Positions 47,060-56,054 are shown, counted from the first letter of the stretch. The stretch: 64,000 nucleotides of DNA from Ancylobacter defluvii (GCF_018390605.1 NZ_JAHBGD010000016.1:61644-125643); one strand, 5' to 3'. Notes: generated by a model not told the origin, from the sequence alone. Numbers and translations: made by a program.

Positions 47060-47875
47060 TCAGCCCGCCGCGCGCTGCGGGGCGGGGCCGGCAAGCAGCG
47101 CCTGCGTCGCCGCCGCGACATCGTCCTTCCGCATCAGGCTCTCGCCGACGAGGATGGTGCGGATGTTGAAGCCGGCCAGCCGGGCGATGTCGTCGGGGGT
47201 GAAGATGCCGCTCTCGCCGACGATCACCCGGTCGGCCGGGATCCGCGGGGCGAGGCGCTCGGACGTCGCCAGCGTCACCTCGAAATTGCGCAGATTGCGG
47301 TTGTTGATGCCGACCAGCCGCGCCGGCAGCGCCAGCGCCCGGTCGAGCTCGGCATCGTCATGCACCTCGACCAGCGCATCCATGCCGAGGCCGTGCGCGG
47401 CGTCCACCAGGTCGCGCGCCAGCGCATCGTCGACCGAGGCCATGATGACGAGGATGCAGTCGGCGCCCCAGGCGCGCGCCTCCATCACCTGGTAGGTGTC
47501 GTAGAGGAAGTCCTTGCGCAGCGCCGGCAGCGCGCAGGCCGCCCGCGCGGCGGTGAGGAATTCCGGCGCGCCCTGGAAGGAGGGGATGTCGGTCAGCACC
47601 GAGAGGCAGGCGGCGCCGCCGGCCTCATAGGCCTTGGCCAGCGCCGGCGGATCGAAATCCGGCCGGATCAGCCCCTTGGACGGGCTGGCCTTCTTGATCT
47701 CGGCGATCAGCGCGGTCCTGCCGGCGGCGATCTTGGCCTCGATGGCCGTGAGGAAGCCGCGCGGCGTCGGGGCGCTCGCGGCGCGGGCGGCGATCTCGGC
47801 CGGCGGCACCTTCAGCTTTGCCGCGGCGATCTCCTCGCGCTTATAGGCGCCGATCGTCTCGAGAATATCCGCCAT
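47060..47875 (-). CDS. trpC: indole-3-glycerol phosphate synthase
   Basis: A 271-residue monofunctional TIM-barrel enzyme of tryptophan synthesis. Motifs: [36 protein letters not shown] with the catalytic Lys and Glu/Ser cluster, and [13 protein letters not shown]. It lies between trpD (5 nt upstream) and moaC (4 nt downstream). Confidence 0.97.
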   Translation of the reverse strand: MADILETIGAYKREEIAAAKLKVPPAEIAARAASAPTPRGFLTAIEAKIAAGRTALIAEIKKASPSKGLIRPDFDPPALAKAYEAGGAACLSVLTDIPSFQGAPEFLTAARAACALPALRKDFLYDTYQVMEARAWGADCILVIMASVDDALARDLVDAAHGLGMDALVEVHDDAELDRALALPARLVGINNRNLRNFEVTLATSERLAPRIPADRVIVGESGIFTPDDIARLAGFNIRTILVGESLMRKDDVAAATQALLAGPAPQRAAG

Positions 47876-47880
47876 CGCCG

Positions 47881-48903
47881 TCAGTCCTCGATGTCGTTGG
47901 AGACGGCGACCAGCCGGGACAGTGCCGCTTCCGCATGGCCGCCGGAGAGGCTCCAGCGGGCGAGTTCCAGCCCTTCGCCGATCGTCTCCGCCTTGCCGGC
48001 CACCACCAGCGCGGCGGCGGCGTTCAACAGCGCGATGTCGGCATAGGCGTTCTTGGCGCCGTTGAGCACGGCTCGCAGGGCCAGCGCATTGACCTCGCCA
48101 TCGCCGCCCTTCAGCGCCTCCGGGGTGGCGCGGGCGATGCCGAAGCGCTCGGGCTCGATCTCGAAGCTGGCCAGCTTGCCGTCCTTGAGCTCGGCGACAT
48201 AGGTCGGCCCGGTGGTGGTGATCTCGTCGAGCCCGTCCGAGCCGTGCACCACGAAGGCCCGCTCGGAGCCCAGCGTCTTTAGCACCTGCGCGAGCGGCTC
48301 GATCCAGCCGCGCGCGAACACGCCGACCATCTGCCGCGTCACCCCGGCGGGGTTGGACAGCGGGCCGAGCAGGTTGAAGATGGTGCGGGTGCCCATCTCC
48401 ACCCGCGTCGGCCCGACATGCTTCATCGCCGGGTGATGTGCCGGGGCGAACATGAAGCCGATGCCGGCCTCGGTGATGCAGCGGGAGATGCCGGCCGGCG
48501 AGAGGTCGATGTTGACCCCCAGCGCGGTGAGCACGTCGGCGGCGCCGGATTTGGAGGACAGTGCCCGGTTGCCGTGCTTGGCCACCGGCACGCCGGTGCC
48601 GGCGACGATGAAGGCGGCGCAGGTCGAGATGTTGTAGGAGCCGGACGCGTCGCCGCCGGTGCCGACCACATCGACCGCACCGGGCGGGGCGACGACGCGC
48701 AGCATCTTGGCGCGCATGGTGGAGACCGCGCCGGCGATCTCCTCGACATCCTCGCCGCGCACCCGCAGGCCCATCAGCACCGCGCCGATCTGCGAGGGGG
48801 TGGCCTCGCCGGACATCATGATGTCGAAGGCGCTCGCCGCCTCCGCCCGCGTCAGCGTGGCCCCGGTGGCGATCTTGCCGATGACGGCCTTCAGATTCTC
48901 CAT
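47881..48903 (-). CDS. trpD: anthranilate phosphoribosyltransferase
   Basis: A 340-residue enzyme joining anthranilate and PRPP. Motifs: [20 protein letters not shown] (PRPP binding), [20 protein letters not shown] and [16 protein letters not shown]. Length is normal. The ATG lies 40 nt after the trpG stop. Confidence 0.97.
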   Translation of the reverse strand: MENLKAVIGKIATGATLTRAEAASAFDIMMSGEATPSQIGAVLMGLRVRGEDVEEIAGAVSTMRAKMLRVVAPPGAVDVVGTGGDASGSYNISTCAAFIVAGTGVPVAKHGNRALSSKSGAADVLTALGVNIDLSPAGISRCITEAGIGFMFAPAHHPAMKHVGPTRVEMGTRTIFNLLGPLSNPAGVTRQMVGVFARGWIEPLAQVLKTLGSERAFVVHGSDGLDEITTTGPTYVAELKDGKLASFEIEPERFGIARATPEALKGGDGEVNALALRAVLNGAKNAYADIALLNAAAALVVAGKAETIGEGLELARWSLSGGHAEAALSRLVAVSNDIED

Positions 48904-48943
48904 GTTCCCGCTTTCCGCTCCCGCTTTTATCTTTGCTCGCGCC

Positions 48944-49552
48944 TCAGGCTGCGCGCGAACGGCGGGGGCCGGCGTTCCAGGCGCGTGCGAGGTCGAGGAA
49001 GTTCTTGAGGATAGTCCGGCCGTGCTCGGAGGCGATGCTCTCGGGATGGAACTGCACCCCGTGCACCGGCAGCTCCCTGTGGGAGAGCCCCATGATCAAC
49101 CCGTCCTCGGTCTCGGCGGTGATGGCGAGCGGGGCGGGCAGGGTGTCGCGCTGTACGATCAGCGAATGATAGCGCGTCGCCTTGAACGGGCCGTTGATGC
49201 CGCGGAACACGCTTTCGCCGCGATGATGGATGTCGCTCATCTTGCCGTGCAGCGGCAGCGGCGCGCGCACCACCTCGCCGCCGAATACCTGGCCGATCGC
49301 CTGGTGGCCGAGGCAGACGCCGAATACCGGCACGCCCTCGCCGGCGGCACGGGCGATGAGCTCGAGGCAGATGCCGGCCTCGTTGGGCGTCGCCGGCCCG
49401 GGGGAGATGACGATGGCTTCCGGCTTCAGCGCCAGCGCCTCGTCGGTGGTGAGGGTGTCGTTGCGGCGCACGTCCACCTCCACCCCGAGCCCGCCGAGAT
49501 AGTGGACGAGGTTCCAGGTGAAGCTGTCGTAATTGTCGACGAGGAGGATCAT
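48944..49552 (-). CDS. trpG: anthranilate synthase component II (glutamine amidotransferase)
   Basis: A 202-residue class I amidotransferase supplying ammonia to TrpE. Markers are [34 protein letters not shown], catalytic Cys in [17 protein letters not shown] and the His-Glu pair in [16 protein letters not shown]. In relatives trpE is close upstream; here trpE lies about 3 kb away beyond the curli islet. Confidence 0.96.
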   Translation of the reverse strand: MILLVDNYDSFTWNLVHYLGGLGVEVDVRRNDTLTTDEALALKPEAIVISPGPATPNEAGICLELIARAAGEGVPVFGVCLGHQAIGQVFGGEVVRAPLPLHGKMSDIHHRGESVFRGINGPFKATRYHSLIVQRDTLPAPLAITAETEDGLIMGLSHRELPVHGVQFHPESIASEHGRTILKNFLDLARAWNAGPRRSRAA

Positions 49553-50264
49553 CGCGGGTCCGTTCGAGCGGCGAGCTTCCGACTTGGGGAAGCTCTAGGA
49601 TGCGAGGTGGCGCGGGGTCAAGCCGCACCTGGCGAGCATGTCAACGCCCGCCACGCCATCGCTCGCCACACTCGCTATTCATCGCCACTCTGCCGTCCTG
49701 CCGCGGACTTGCCACCATGATCGCCGCGATTTCCAGCTTCGCGGCGATTTTCGAATTGTCCGGTGAAATACTTAGGATGCGTTCGGGTATCGGGTCAAGT
49801 CGCGGAGATAGCAAGGCCGGCTTGCCACTACCGCGCCGTGTTTCGGCTCGGCAATACGGATTCGCCCGCATATGGTTCGTTTGGAATTGGGATGATTATC
49901 TAGGCAAGTTGCGCAAAACTTGTTCAGGTGCCCTACCCCTGCGGTGCGGCGTCGGCAGTGCGCGCGGGCTATCCTGCAACCACTGATAGCATCTTCCGCT
50001 AGGGAATATATGCGCCGGTAATCCATGCCGGTGGTCGAGAGCTGCCATGTACCCGCCTTGTTCGCGCGTCGAGCCAAGTAATGCTTTCGCCGATACGGGG
50101 GCGGAAGGGGTCGACAGCGACGTAAACATAGCGAGCTGCCGTAACGTTACGGCACATATATGTAAATTGCTCTTGAATTCATTTCATTTTAGTTCTAAAT
50201 CGGTACGGGATTGGGGCGACCCGACATCTTGTGCCCCGGTAGCTGATGCAGGCGGGGGGCCCTG
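49553..50264. other. 712-nt intergenic region upstream of the LuxR-type gene
   Basis: No supported gene. The region becomes visibly richer in A+T toward its right end (about 50125-50210) and holds a perfect 18-nt palindrome at 50137-50154. It should contain the promoter of trpG (left side) and of the LuxR-type gene (right side). Frames within it lack a Shine-Dalgarno sequence and family resemblance. Confidence 0.6.
50137..50154. promoter_or_regulatory. perfect 18-nt palindrome, candidate LuxR-type operator
   Basis: TGCCGTAACGTTACGGCA reads the same on both strands. It is 110 nt upstream of the ATG of the LuxR-type gene, at a place and with a length usual for sites bound by LuxR-family dimers. 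Confidence 0.5.
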
Positions 50265-51446
50265 ATGTCCGACGTTGAGGCCGGCTCTTGGCTGAGTTCG
50301 ATCGTCCCTGCCATTCAGGAAGCGCCCATCTCGCCCGATCTCTGGGACGAGGTTTTGGCCAGTCTGCTGGCGAGAACCGGCGCGCAGGTCGGCTTCTTCA
50401 TCGGCCTGGGCAACGGTAACGGCAAAAGCAACGGCAACGGCAACGGGAACGGCAACGGCAATGGCCACGGCCCTTGCGACGGCGACAGGGCCGCCGTTAT
50501 TGCGCGTGGCGCGCCGAAGGCGACGCTGCTGTGTCCGGAGATCGTGTCCTTCTTCGATACGGCCACCCAATCGCTGGGTCAGGGCGGGACATTCGAGGTC
50601 GAGCTGCGCGATGTCGTGGTGCGGCCGGAAGCGCGCGCCCTGTGCGATGCGTTCGGCGATCACGGGCTGATATGGGGCGTGCTGATCGCACGGGAAGGGC
50701 AGCGCCGCTTCGCGCTGTTCCTCATCCATCCGAACAATGCCAACCGATCCTGGGTGAAGCAGAAGGAGGAGGTGATGTCGATCCTCCCCTATCTGCAGCT
50801 CTCGTTCAAAACCCACCGCGAGCTGGTGCGCCAGCGCGAGGTGGCGGAGCGGATGGAGTTCATCTTCACCAATGCGCCGACCCCGCGGGCGCTGGTCCGG
50901 TCCGATCTGAAGATCGTTCAGGCCAACCGGGCCTTCATCGCCCTGGTCACCGACAATCCCGATATCGGCATATCCGACGGCGAGCTGGAAATTCACAACC
51001 CGGCGCTGGCGGAGGAGATCCACGGGTCGCTCGATGCGATCCTCGTCGGGCGGATCGATCGCCGGGTGGTCTGGATTCATCGCGGCTGCGATCCGCATGG
51101 CTGGATCGTCAGCCTCGCCGTCACCACCCGCAACGGCCACAACTCGGTGCCTTTCAAGGTGGCGGTCTCGTTGCCGGAGCGCGTCGCGCTTCTCAGCATC
51201 CGTGAACTGGGCCGCAACGACTCCCTCAAGCCCGATGCCGTCCGCATGGTGCTCGGCCTGAGCGCCACTGAGGCCAGCATCGCCTGCGCGCTGGCCAGCG
51301 GTGAATCGAGCACCGAGATCGCCCAGGCGCGGCAGGTCTCCAAGAACACCGTTCACAACCAGCTGGCTTCGGCGATGAACCGGCTTGGACTGCACCGGCA
51401 GCCTCAGCTGCTGAACCTGCTGTCGCAGCTCTCATTCTTCATGTAG
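50265..51446 (+). CDS. LuxR family transcriptional regulator of the curli islet
   Basis: A 393-residue regulator. The C-terminal LuxR helix-turn-helix covers about residues 328-385 (LSATEASIACALASGESSTE and QVSKNTVHNQLASAMNRLGL). The N-terminal 170 residues form an uncharacterised sensing region and the middle (about 195-290, EFIFTNAPTPRALVRSDLKI) looks PAS-like. There is no receiver or autoinducer domain. An unusual asparagine-glycine stretch occupies residues 48-69. ATG 50265 follows GGCGGGGGGC. It is directly upstream of the curlin gene (185-nt gap) and likely controls it. Islet between trpG and trpE. Confidence 0.85.
   Translation: MSDVEAGSWLSSIVPAIQEAPISPDLWDEVLASLLARTGAQVGFFIGLGNGNGKSNGNGNGNGNGNGHGPCDGDRAAVIARGAPKATLLCPEIVSFFDTATQSLGQGGTFEVELRDVVVRPEARALCDAFGDHGLIWGVLIAREGQRRFALFLIHPNNANRSWVKQKEEVMSILPYLQLSFKTHRELVRQREVAERMEFIFTNAPTPRALVRSDLKIVQANRAFIALVTDNPDIGISDGELEIHNPALAEEIHGSLDAILVGRIDRRVVWIHRGCDPHGWIVSLAVTTRNGHNSVPFKVAVSLPERVALLSIRELGRNDSLKPDAVRMVLGLSATEASIACALASGESSTEIAQARQVSKNTVHNQLASAMNRLGLHRQPQLLNLLSQLSFFM
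50409..50471 (+). repeat. GGCAAC hexanucleotide repeat inside the LuxR-type gene
   Basis: About ten near-identical six-base units (GGCAAC with rare GGTAAC, GGGAAC, GGCAAT and one interruption GGCAAAAGC) encode the NG repeat. Slippage would keep the reading frame and change linker length. Confidence 0.9.
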
Positions 51447-51631
51447 CTGCGCCATCGGCATAGTATGAGCAGACCATATTCTAAGGCTGTTTGATTACAT
51501 CTATGCGGATTTGAGTGGGAATGATGCCGGTATCTTCCAGAAGGTTGGTCGAATTTCGGTCGAGTATGTCTGTATAGTCATAGCTATTTTCCTGGTGCCG
51601 TTAATAAACGGGAAACCCAAGGAGATAAGCC

Positions 51632-51994
51632 ATGAAAATCACTTCTGTATTGTGCGTCGCCGCCTTTGTTCTGGTCGCGATTCCCACCGCTTATGCTGCT
51701 GGCAACGAGGCCGATGTCTCGCAGTCCGGCAAGGGCAACAGGGCCGGCATCGGCCAGGTCGGCAAGGGCAACTATTCCGGCATCGGCCAGGTCGGCAAGA
51801 AGAACGATGCGGTGTCGCTGCAGGCCGGCAAGGGCAACGTCTCCGGCATCGGCCAGTTCGGCAAGAAGAATGACGCCCTGACGGTGCAGGCCGGCAAGGG
51901 CAACGTCTCCGGCACCCTGCAGTTCGGCAAGTACAACGATGCCACCACCACCCAGGTGGGCAAGGGCAATTCCTCGGTGATCGTGCAGCATTGA
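51632..51994 (+). CDS. curlin-repeat amyloid subunit (CsgA/CsgB-like)
   Basis: A 120-residue secreted protein: signal peptide of about 22 residues (ending PTAYAA), a short leader, then eight 11-residue repeats with Gln at 31, 42, 53, 64, 75, 86, 97 and 108. Each repeat reads QxGKxN followed by five residues, the curlin pattern Q-x-G-x2-N that stacks into a beta-helix-like amyloid. All eight repeats carry a Lys at position 4, so the protein is strongly basic. AAGGAG lies 8 nt upstream of the ATG. The CsgH-like gene follows. CsgG, CsgE and CsgF are not in the window. Confidence 0.9.
   Translation: MKITSVLCVAAFVLVAIPTAYAAGNEADVSQSGKGNRAGIGQVGKGNYSGIGQVGKKNDAVSLQAGKGNVSGIGQFGKKNDALTVQAGKGNVSGTLQFGKYNDATTTQVGKGNSSVIVQH
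51722..51985 (+). repeat. 33-nt tandem repeats of the curlin gene, eight copies
   Basis: The eight 11-codon units are adjacent without interruption and share much DNA sequence, particularly CAGGCCGGCAAGGGCAACGT at two units. Units 4 and 6 are nearly identical, which suggests recent duplication or conversion. Confidence 0.85.
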
Positions 51995-52016
51995 ACGACA
52001 CGTCCAGAACCATCGG

Positions 52017-52052
52017 GCGGCCGACGGTCATCGATGAGTGTCCGTCGGCCGC
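52017..52052 (+). terminator. hairpin between the curlin and CsgH-like genes
   Basis: GCGGCCGACGG (52017-52027) pairs perfectly with CCGTCGGCCGC (52042-52052); the 14-nt loop itself contains the palindrome TCATCGATGA. It is followed by AGTGGTTTCGGGAGG with the next gene's ribosome binding site. A partial terminator or mRNA stabiliser would let the fibre subunit be made in excess of the chaperone. Confidence 0.55.
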
Positions 52053-52077
52053 AGTGGTTTCGGGAGGAGAAAGCAAG

Positions 52078-52377
52078 ATGATCGTAGCAGCTGCCAACAT
52101 ACCACCGTGCCATATCGAGGCGGTGGAAAGGAACGGCTTCGTCAAGCTTGAGGCGGTGCTCGACGGCCAGTTGGTCGAGAAGGGACAATACGTGCTGGTC
52201 GTCCGGTCGGGGGTATCCGACAACGTGTCGACCTCGCGCCAGGGCGGCGAGTTCGAGGCCGGCGACCTCGAAAACGGGCGGCTGGCGACGGCCTATGTCG
52301 GCGCAGCCGGCTGGAGCGCGCAGCTGAAGGTCTATTCCCATGACGGCAAGCTGGTTTGCACGACCTCCAAATCGTAA
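52078..52377 (+). CDS. csgH: CsgH-like curli assembly protein
   Basis: A 99-residue protein matching the CsgH pattern: an early Cys (C11, PPCHIEAVERNGFVKLEAVL), a QGGEFEAGDLENGRLAT segment and a late Cys (C94, LVCTTSKS), an immunoglobulin-like CsgC/CsgH fold. CsgH of alphaproteobacteria is a periplasmic inhibitor of curlin aggregation. The start at 52078 is set by GGGAGGAG just upstream; a TTG at 51991 overlapping the curlin stop would add 29 residues. Neither form shows a signal peptide, which is odd for a periplasmic protein. The match is by pattern from memory. Confidence 0.75.
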   Translation: MIVAAANIPPCHIEAVERNGFVKLEAVLDGQLVEKGQYVLVVRSGVSDNVSTSRQGGEFEAGDLENGRLATAYVGAAGWSAQLKVYSHDGKLVCTTSKS

Positions 52378-52506
52378 TCGCGAGTATCGCAGCCGCCGGC
52401 CGGTCTATCGTTTCGAGTTGCGGTCCGCGTCTAGGCTGCCTACCGTCCGGGGCGAACCCGGCGGCGCCGGGGAACCCGAGGCCGATGTCCTCGGGTGGCC
52501 TTGATC

Positions 52507-52616
52507 GCCGGCGGCCTTCCACCGCCGCCGGCTGCCGGTGCCATCGCTTTCCAGCCGGTTGTCCGGCTGCTTCAGGCAGATCCCCGGCGCTCCCGGTGCC
52601 GGTTGCGCGGGAGCGC
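52507..52616 (-). terminator. hairpins downstream of trpE
   Basis: Two perfect stems lie in the gap between the convergent csgH-like and trpE genes: GCCGGCGG/CCGCCGGC (52507-52514 with 52525-52532) and GCGCTCCCG/CGGGAGCGC (52587-52595 with 52608-52616). The second starts 6 nt after the trpE stop. No T-run is seen, so they may be rho-independent only weakly. Confidence 0.4.
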
Positions 52617-52621
52617 TTCGT

Positions 52622-54136
52622 TCACTGCCCCCGGCCCGCCCGCGCGGCGAAGCGCACAGCCTCCTCTCCGGCACGGAACAGCGCCCTGGCCTTGTTGGCG
52701 CATTCCTGCTGCTCGCTCTCCGGCACCGAGTCGAAGACGATGCCGGCGCCGGCCTGCACATGCATCTTGCCGTCCTTCACCACGGCGGTGCGCAGCACGA
52801 TGCAGGTGTCCATCTCGCCGTCGGCACCGAAATAGCCGATGGCGCCGGCGTAGATGCCGCGCTTGTCGCGCTCCAGTTCGTCGATGATCTCCATCGCCCG
52901 CACCTTCGGCGCCCCCGAGACGGTTCCCGCCGGGAAGCCGGCGGCCAGGGCGTCCAGCGCGTCGTGCTTCGGGTCGAGGTCGCCCTCGACATTGGAGACG
53001 ATGTGCATCACCTGGCTGTAGCGCTCGATGAAGAAGCTCTCCGTCACCTCCACCGTGCCGATCGCGGCGACGCGGCCGACATCGTTGCGGCCGAGGTCGA
53101 GCAGCATCAGGTGTTCGGCGCGTTCCTTGGGATCGGCGAGCAGTTCCGCCTCCAGCGCCTTGTCTTCCTGCGGGGTGGCGCCGCGCCGGCGGGTGCCGGC
53201 GATCGGGCGGATGGTGACGGTGTTGTCGCGCAGCCGCACCAGGATCTCCGGCGAGGAGCAGACGATGGAGAAGCCGCCGAAGTTGAAATAGACGAGGAAC
53301 GGCGCCGGGTTGATCCGCCGCAGCGAACGGTACAGCGAGAAGGGCGGCAGCGTGAACGGCGCGTCGAAGCGCTGCGACAGCACCACCTGGAAGATGTCGC
53401 CGGCGCGGATATATTCCTTCGCCCGCTCCACCATCGCCAGATAGGCCTCCGGCTCGGTGTTGGAGACCGGCACGACGAGCTGGTGCAGCGCGTCCTCGGC
53501 GGCCTGGGCGGGCAGGGCGTCCTCGAGTGCCGCCACCACCCGGGCGATACGCTCATGCGCGGCCTCAAGCGCGGCGGAGGCGGAGACGCCGGCCGCCGGC
53601 CGCACCGGAGTGACCACCGTCACCTCGTCGCGCACCGCGTCGAACACCACCATCACGGTCGGGCGGATGAAGATGGAATCCGGCACGCCGAGCAGGTCGG
53701 GCTTGGCGTCGGCCAAGCGCTCCATCTGCCGCACCATGTCGTAGCCGAGATAGCCGAAAATGCCGGCCGCCATCGGCGGCGCGCCGTCGGGCAGGGCGAT
53801 GCGCGATTCCTCCACCAGCGCCCTGAGCGCGACAAGCGGCGGCTGGGCGCAGGGCTCGAAGACGTCGGGGGCGAGCGCCGCGCGGCGGTTGATCTCCGCC
53901 TTGCCGTGGCGGCAGCGCCAGATCAGGTCGGGATCGAGGCCGATCATCGAGTAGCGCCCACGGGTGGCGCCGCCCTCGACCGATTCGAGCAGGAAGGAGT
54001 TCGCCCGGTCGGCGGCGATCTTCAGATAGGCCGAGACCGGGGTTTCGAGATCGGCGACCAGCGTTTCGCCGACCACCTGCGCCTCGCCGCGCGCATAGGC
54101 GCTCGCGAAGGCTTCCGCATCGGGATTGAGGTTCAT
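52622..54136 (-). CDS. trpE: anthranilate synthase component I
   Basis: A 504-residue chorismate-utilising enzyme making anthranilate. The feedback motif LLES is present in NSFLLESVEGGATRGRYSMI, implying inhibition by tryptophan; catalytic stretches are RPIAGTRRRGATPQEDKALE, DLGRNDVGRV and FPAGTVSGAPKVRAMEIIDE. It is not fused to TrpG, unlike the TrpEG fusion of rhizobia. It follows ppiD on the same strand by 25 nt, and trpG lies 3 kb downstream past the islet. Confidence 0.96.
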   Translation of the reverse strand: MNLNPDAEAFASAYARGEAQVVGETLVADLETPVSAYLKIAADRANSFLLESVEGGATRGRYSMIGLDPDLIWRCRHGKAEINRRAALAPDVFEPCAQPPLVALRALVEESRIALPDGAPPMAAGIFGYLGYDMVRQMERLADAKPDLLGVPDSIFIRPTVMVVFDAVRDEVTVVTPVRPAAGVSASAALEAAHERIARVVAALEDALPAQAAEDALHQLVVPVSNTEPEAYLAMVERAKEYIRAGDIFQVVLSQRFDAPFTLPPFSLYRSLRRINPAPFLVYFNFGGFSIVCSSPEILVRLRDNTVTIRPIAGTRRRGATPQEDKALEAELLADPKERAEHLMLLDLGRNDVGRVAAIGTVEVTESFFIERYSQVMHIVSNVEGDLDPKHDALDALAAGFPAGTVSGAPKVRAMEIIDELERDKRGIYAGAIGYFGADGEMDTCIVLRTAVVKDGKMHVQAGAGIVFDSVPESEQQECANKARALFRAGEEAVRFAARAGRGQ

Positions 54137-54161
54137 CGCAAGGTTCTCGTTTCCCGCCGGC

Positions 54162-56054
54162 TCAGTTCACCGCTTCGCCGGGCACGCCGACGATCTGGTC
54201 GAGGGCGGCACGGTTGATCTTGGCGCCGAGGTCGCTCTGCAGCTGCACCAGATATTCGGTCATCAGGTCGTTCTGCATGCTCTGGCCGATATCGGCGATG
54301 ATCTTGTCGTTCTGCGGCGCGCTCTCCGGCAGGCTGACGCTGGTCACCTTGAACAGCAGCCGGTCGTCGCCCGGCAGGGTGGTGCTGCCGACCGCGCCGT
54401 CGCGGGCATCGAAGATGGCGGCGACGGCATCCTGCGGCACCCCCTCATTGGCGCGGCCGCGGCGCAGGCCGTTGGCGGTGCGCAGTTCCAGCCCGGCATC
54501 GGCGACGGTGAGGTCGAAGGCGGCGCCGTCGGCGATCTTCTTCTTCAGCTCGGCGAGCTTGACGTCGAGCGCCTGCGCCGTCTCGTCCTCCTTCCAGCGG
54601 GCGAGCACCTGCGCGCGCGCCTCCTCGAAGGTCCGGTCGCGCGGGGCGGCGACGTCGGTGACCTCGTACCAGACGAAGCCGGCATTCTGCGGCAGGGTGA
54701 TCGGGTCGTTCTCCGCCCCGACCTCGGTGGCGAAGGCGAGGCGCAGCACGTCCGAGCGCGCCGGGATGGCGGGGAGCGCCGTGCCGTCCGGCGCGGTGCC
54801 CTGGGCATTGGTGTCGAGCGCCTGAAGCGTCAGCCCGGCCTTGGACGCCGCCTCGGCCAGGGTGGCGCCGGCGTTGCGGTCGTCCTCGATCTTGTCATAG
54901 GCGGCGAGCATCGCCCGGCGGGCGGCGTCGAGCTGCAGCTCCTTGCGGATGTCGGCGGATACCTCGGCGAGCGGCTGCACCGCGGCCGGGGTGATGGCGC
55001 CGACATGCACGATCACCGGGCCGAAGCGGCCGTTCACCACGCCGCTGGTGCCCTCGGCGGCCAGCGCGAAGGCGGCGTCGGCGATGGCGGCGTCGAAGAT
55101 GTCGGCCCGCGTCACCGTGCCGAGCGCGGTGTCCTTGGCCTCCAGCTTCCGCTCGGCGGCGATGTCGGCGAAGGAGGTGCCGGCGGCGATCTTGTCGGCG
55201 GCGGCCTTGGCCTCGTCGGCGTTGGGGAACACGATCTGGTCGATCACCCGGCGCTCCGGCGTGCCGAAGCGGGCCTGGTTGGCGTCGTAGAACGCCTTAA
55301 CATCGGCGTCGGAGACCTCCTCCTTGCCCGCCAACGCCTCGGGGGTGAGGGCGAGCAGGCTGATCTTGCGGAATTCCGGGGCGCGGAACGCCGCCTTGCG
55401 GGCGTCGAAGAAGCCCTTCAGCTGCTCCTCGCTCGGTTCGGCGAAGGGGCCGACATTGGCGGCGCCGAGAATGGCGTAGTTCACCGAGCGGGTTTCGCTC
55501 TCATAGCGCTTCACCGCGTCCTTCAGCACCTGCGGCACTTCCATCCCGCCGGCCAGCGACTGGATCAGCTGCTGACGCTGGGCCAGCCGGCGCTCGGCCT
55601 CGACGAAGCGCGGCTCGGTGAAGCCGTTGGAGCGCAGCAGCTGGAGGAAGTAATTGTGGTCGAAGCTGCCGGAGGGGCCGAAGAAGGACGGGTTCTGCTG
55701 CACCCGCTCCACCACCTGCGCGTCGGAGACCGACAGGCCGAGCCGGCGGGCGGCCTCGTCGAGCGCCGCTTCGCCCAGCCGCTCGTTGAGCACCTGGTCG
55801 GGAATACCGAAGGCGCGCGCCTGATCCGGGGTCAGCCCCTGCTTGAGCTGCTGCGAGATCTGCTGGAGACGCTGCTGGTAGAGCTGCTGGAACTCCGGCA
55901 CGCTGATCTCGGTCGAGCCGATCGATGCCAGCGTCTGGCCGCCGAAGCCGCGGAACACATCCGCGATGCCCCAGATGCCGAAGCTGATGATGAGGAGTCC
56001 CATCAGGACCTTGGCGACAATTCCGGAGGCGCTCTTGCGCAGGGTCTGCAGCAT
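54162..56054 (-). CDS. ppiD: peptidylprolyl isomerase / periplasmic folding factor (PpiD type)
   Basis: A 630-residue membrane-anchored chaperone. One transmembrane helix near residues 13-35 follows MLQTLRKSASGIVAKVLMGL; the N-terminal SurA-like domain has EFQQLYQQRLQQISQQL and a degenerate parvulin domain lies about 240-370; a C-terminal helical part follows. It helps outer-membrane proteins as they leave SecYEG. The start at 56054 is consistent with the family; divergent from tpiA. The order ppiD-trpE is common in Hyphomicrobiales. Confidence 0.92.
   Translation of the reverse strand: MLQTLRKSASGIVAKVLMGLLIISFGIWGIADVFRGFGGQTLASIGSTEISVPEFQQLYQQRLQQISQQLKQGLTPDQARAFGIPDQVLNERLGEAALDEAARRLGLSVSDAQVVERVQQNPSFFGPSGSFDHNYFLQLLRSNGFTEPRFVEAERRLAQRQQLIQSLAGGMEVPQVLKDAVKRYESETRSVNYAILGAANVGPFAEPSEEQLKGFFDARKAAFRAPEFRKISLLALTPEALAGKEEVSDADVKAFYDANQARFGTPERRVIDQIVFPNADEAKAAADKIAAGTSFADIAAERKLEAKDTALGTVTRADIFDAAIADAAFALAAEGTSGVVNGRFGPVIVHVGAITPAAVQPLAEVSADIRKELQLDAARRAMLAAYDKIEDDRNAGATLAEAASKAGLTLQALDTNAQGTAPDGTALPAIPARSDVLRLAFATEVGAENDPITLPQNAGFVWYEVTDVAAPRDRTFEEARAQVLARWKEDETAQALDVKLAELKKKIADGAAFDLTVADAGLELRTANGLRRGRANEGVPQDAVAAIFDARDGAVGSTTLPGDDRLLFKVTSVSLPESAPQNDKIIADIGQSMQNDLMTEYLVQLQSDLGAKINRAALDQIVGVPGEAVN

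Noticed and set aside
49600..49986. Open frame of 128 codons in the gap between trpG and the LuxR-type gene
   Set aside because: No ribosome binding site, no family resemblance, mixed composition across a compositional step.
49553..52621. Prophage or integron as source of the trp-region islet
   Set aside because: No integrase, transposase, terminal repeats or tRNA target could be seen; only composition and content suggest insertion.
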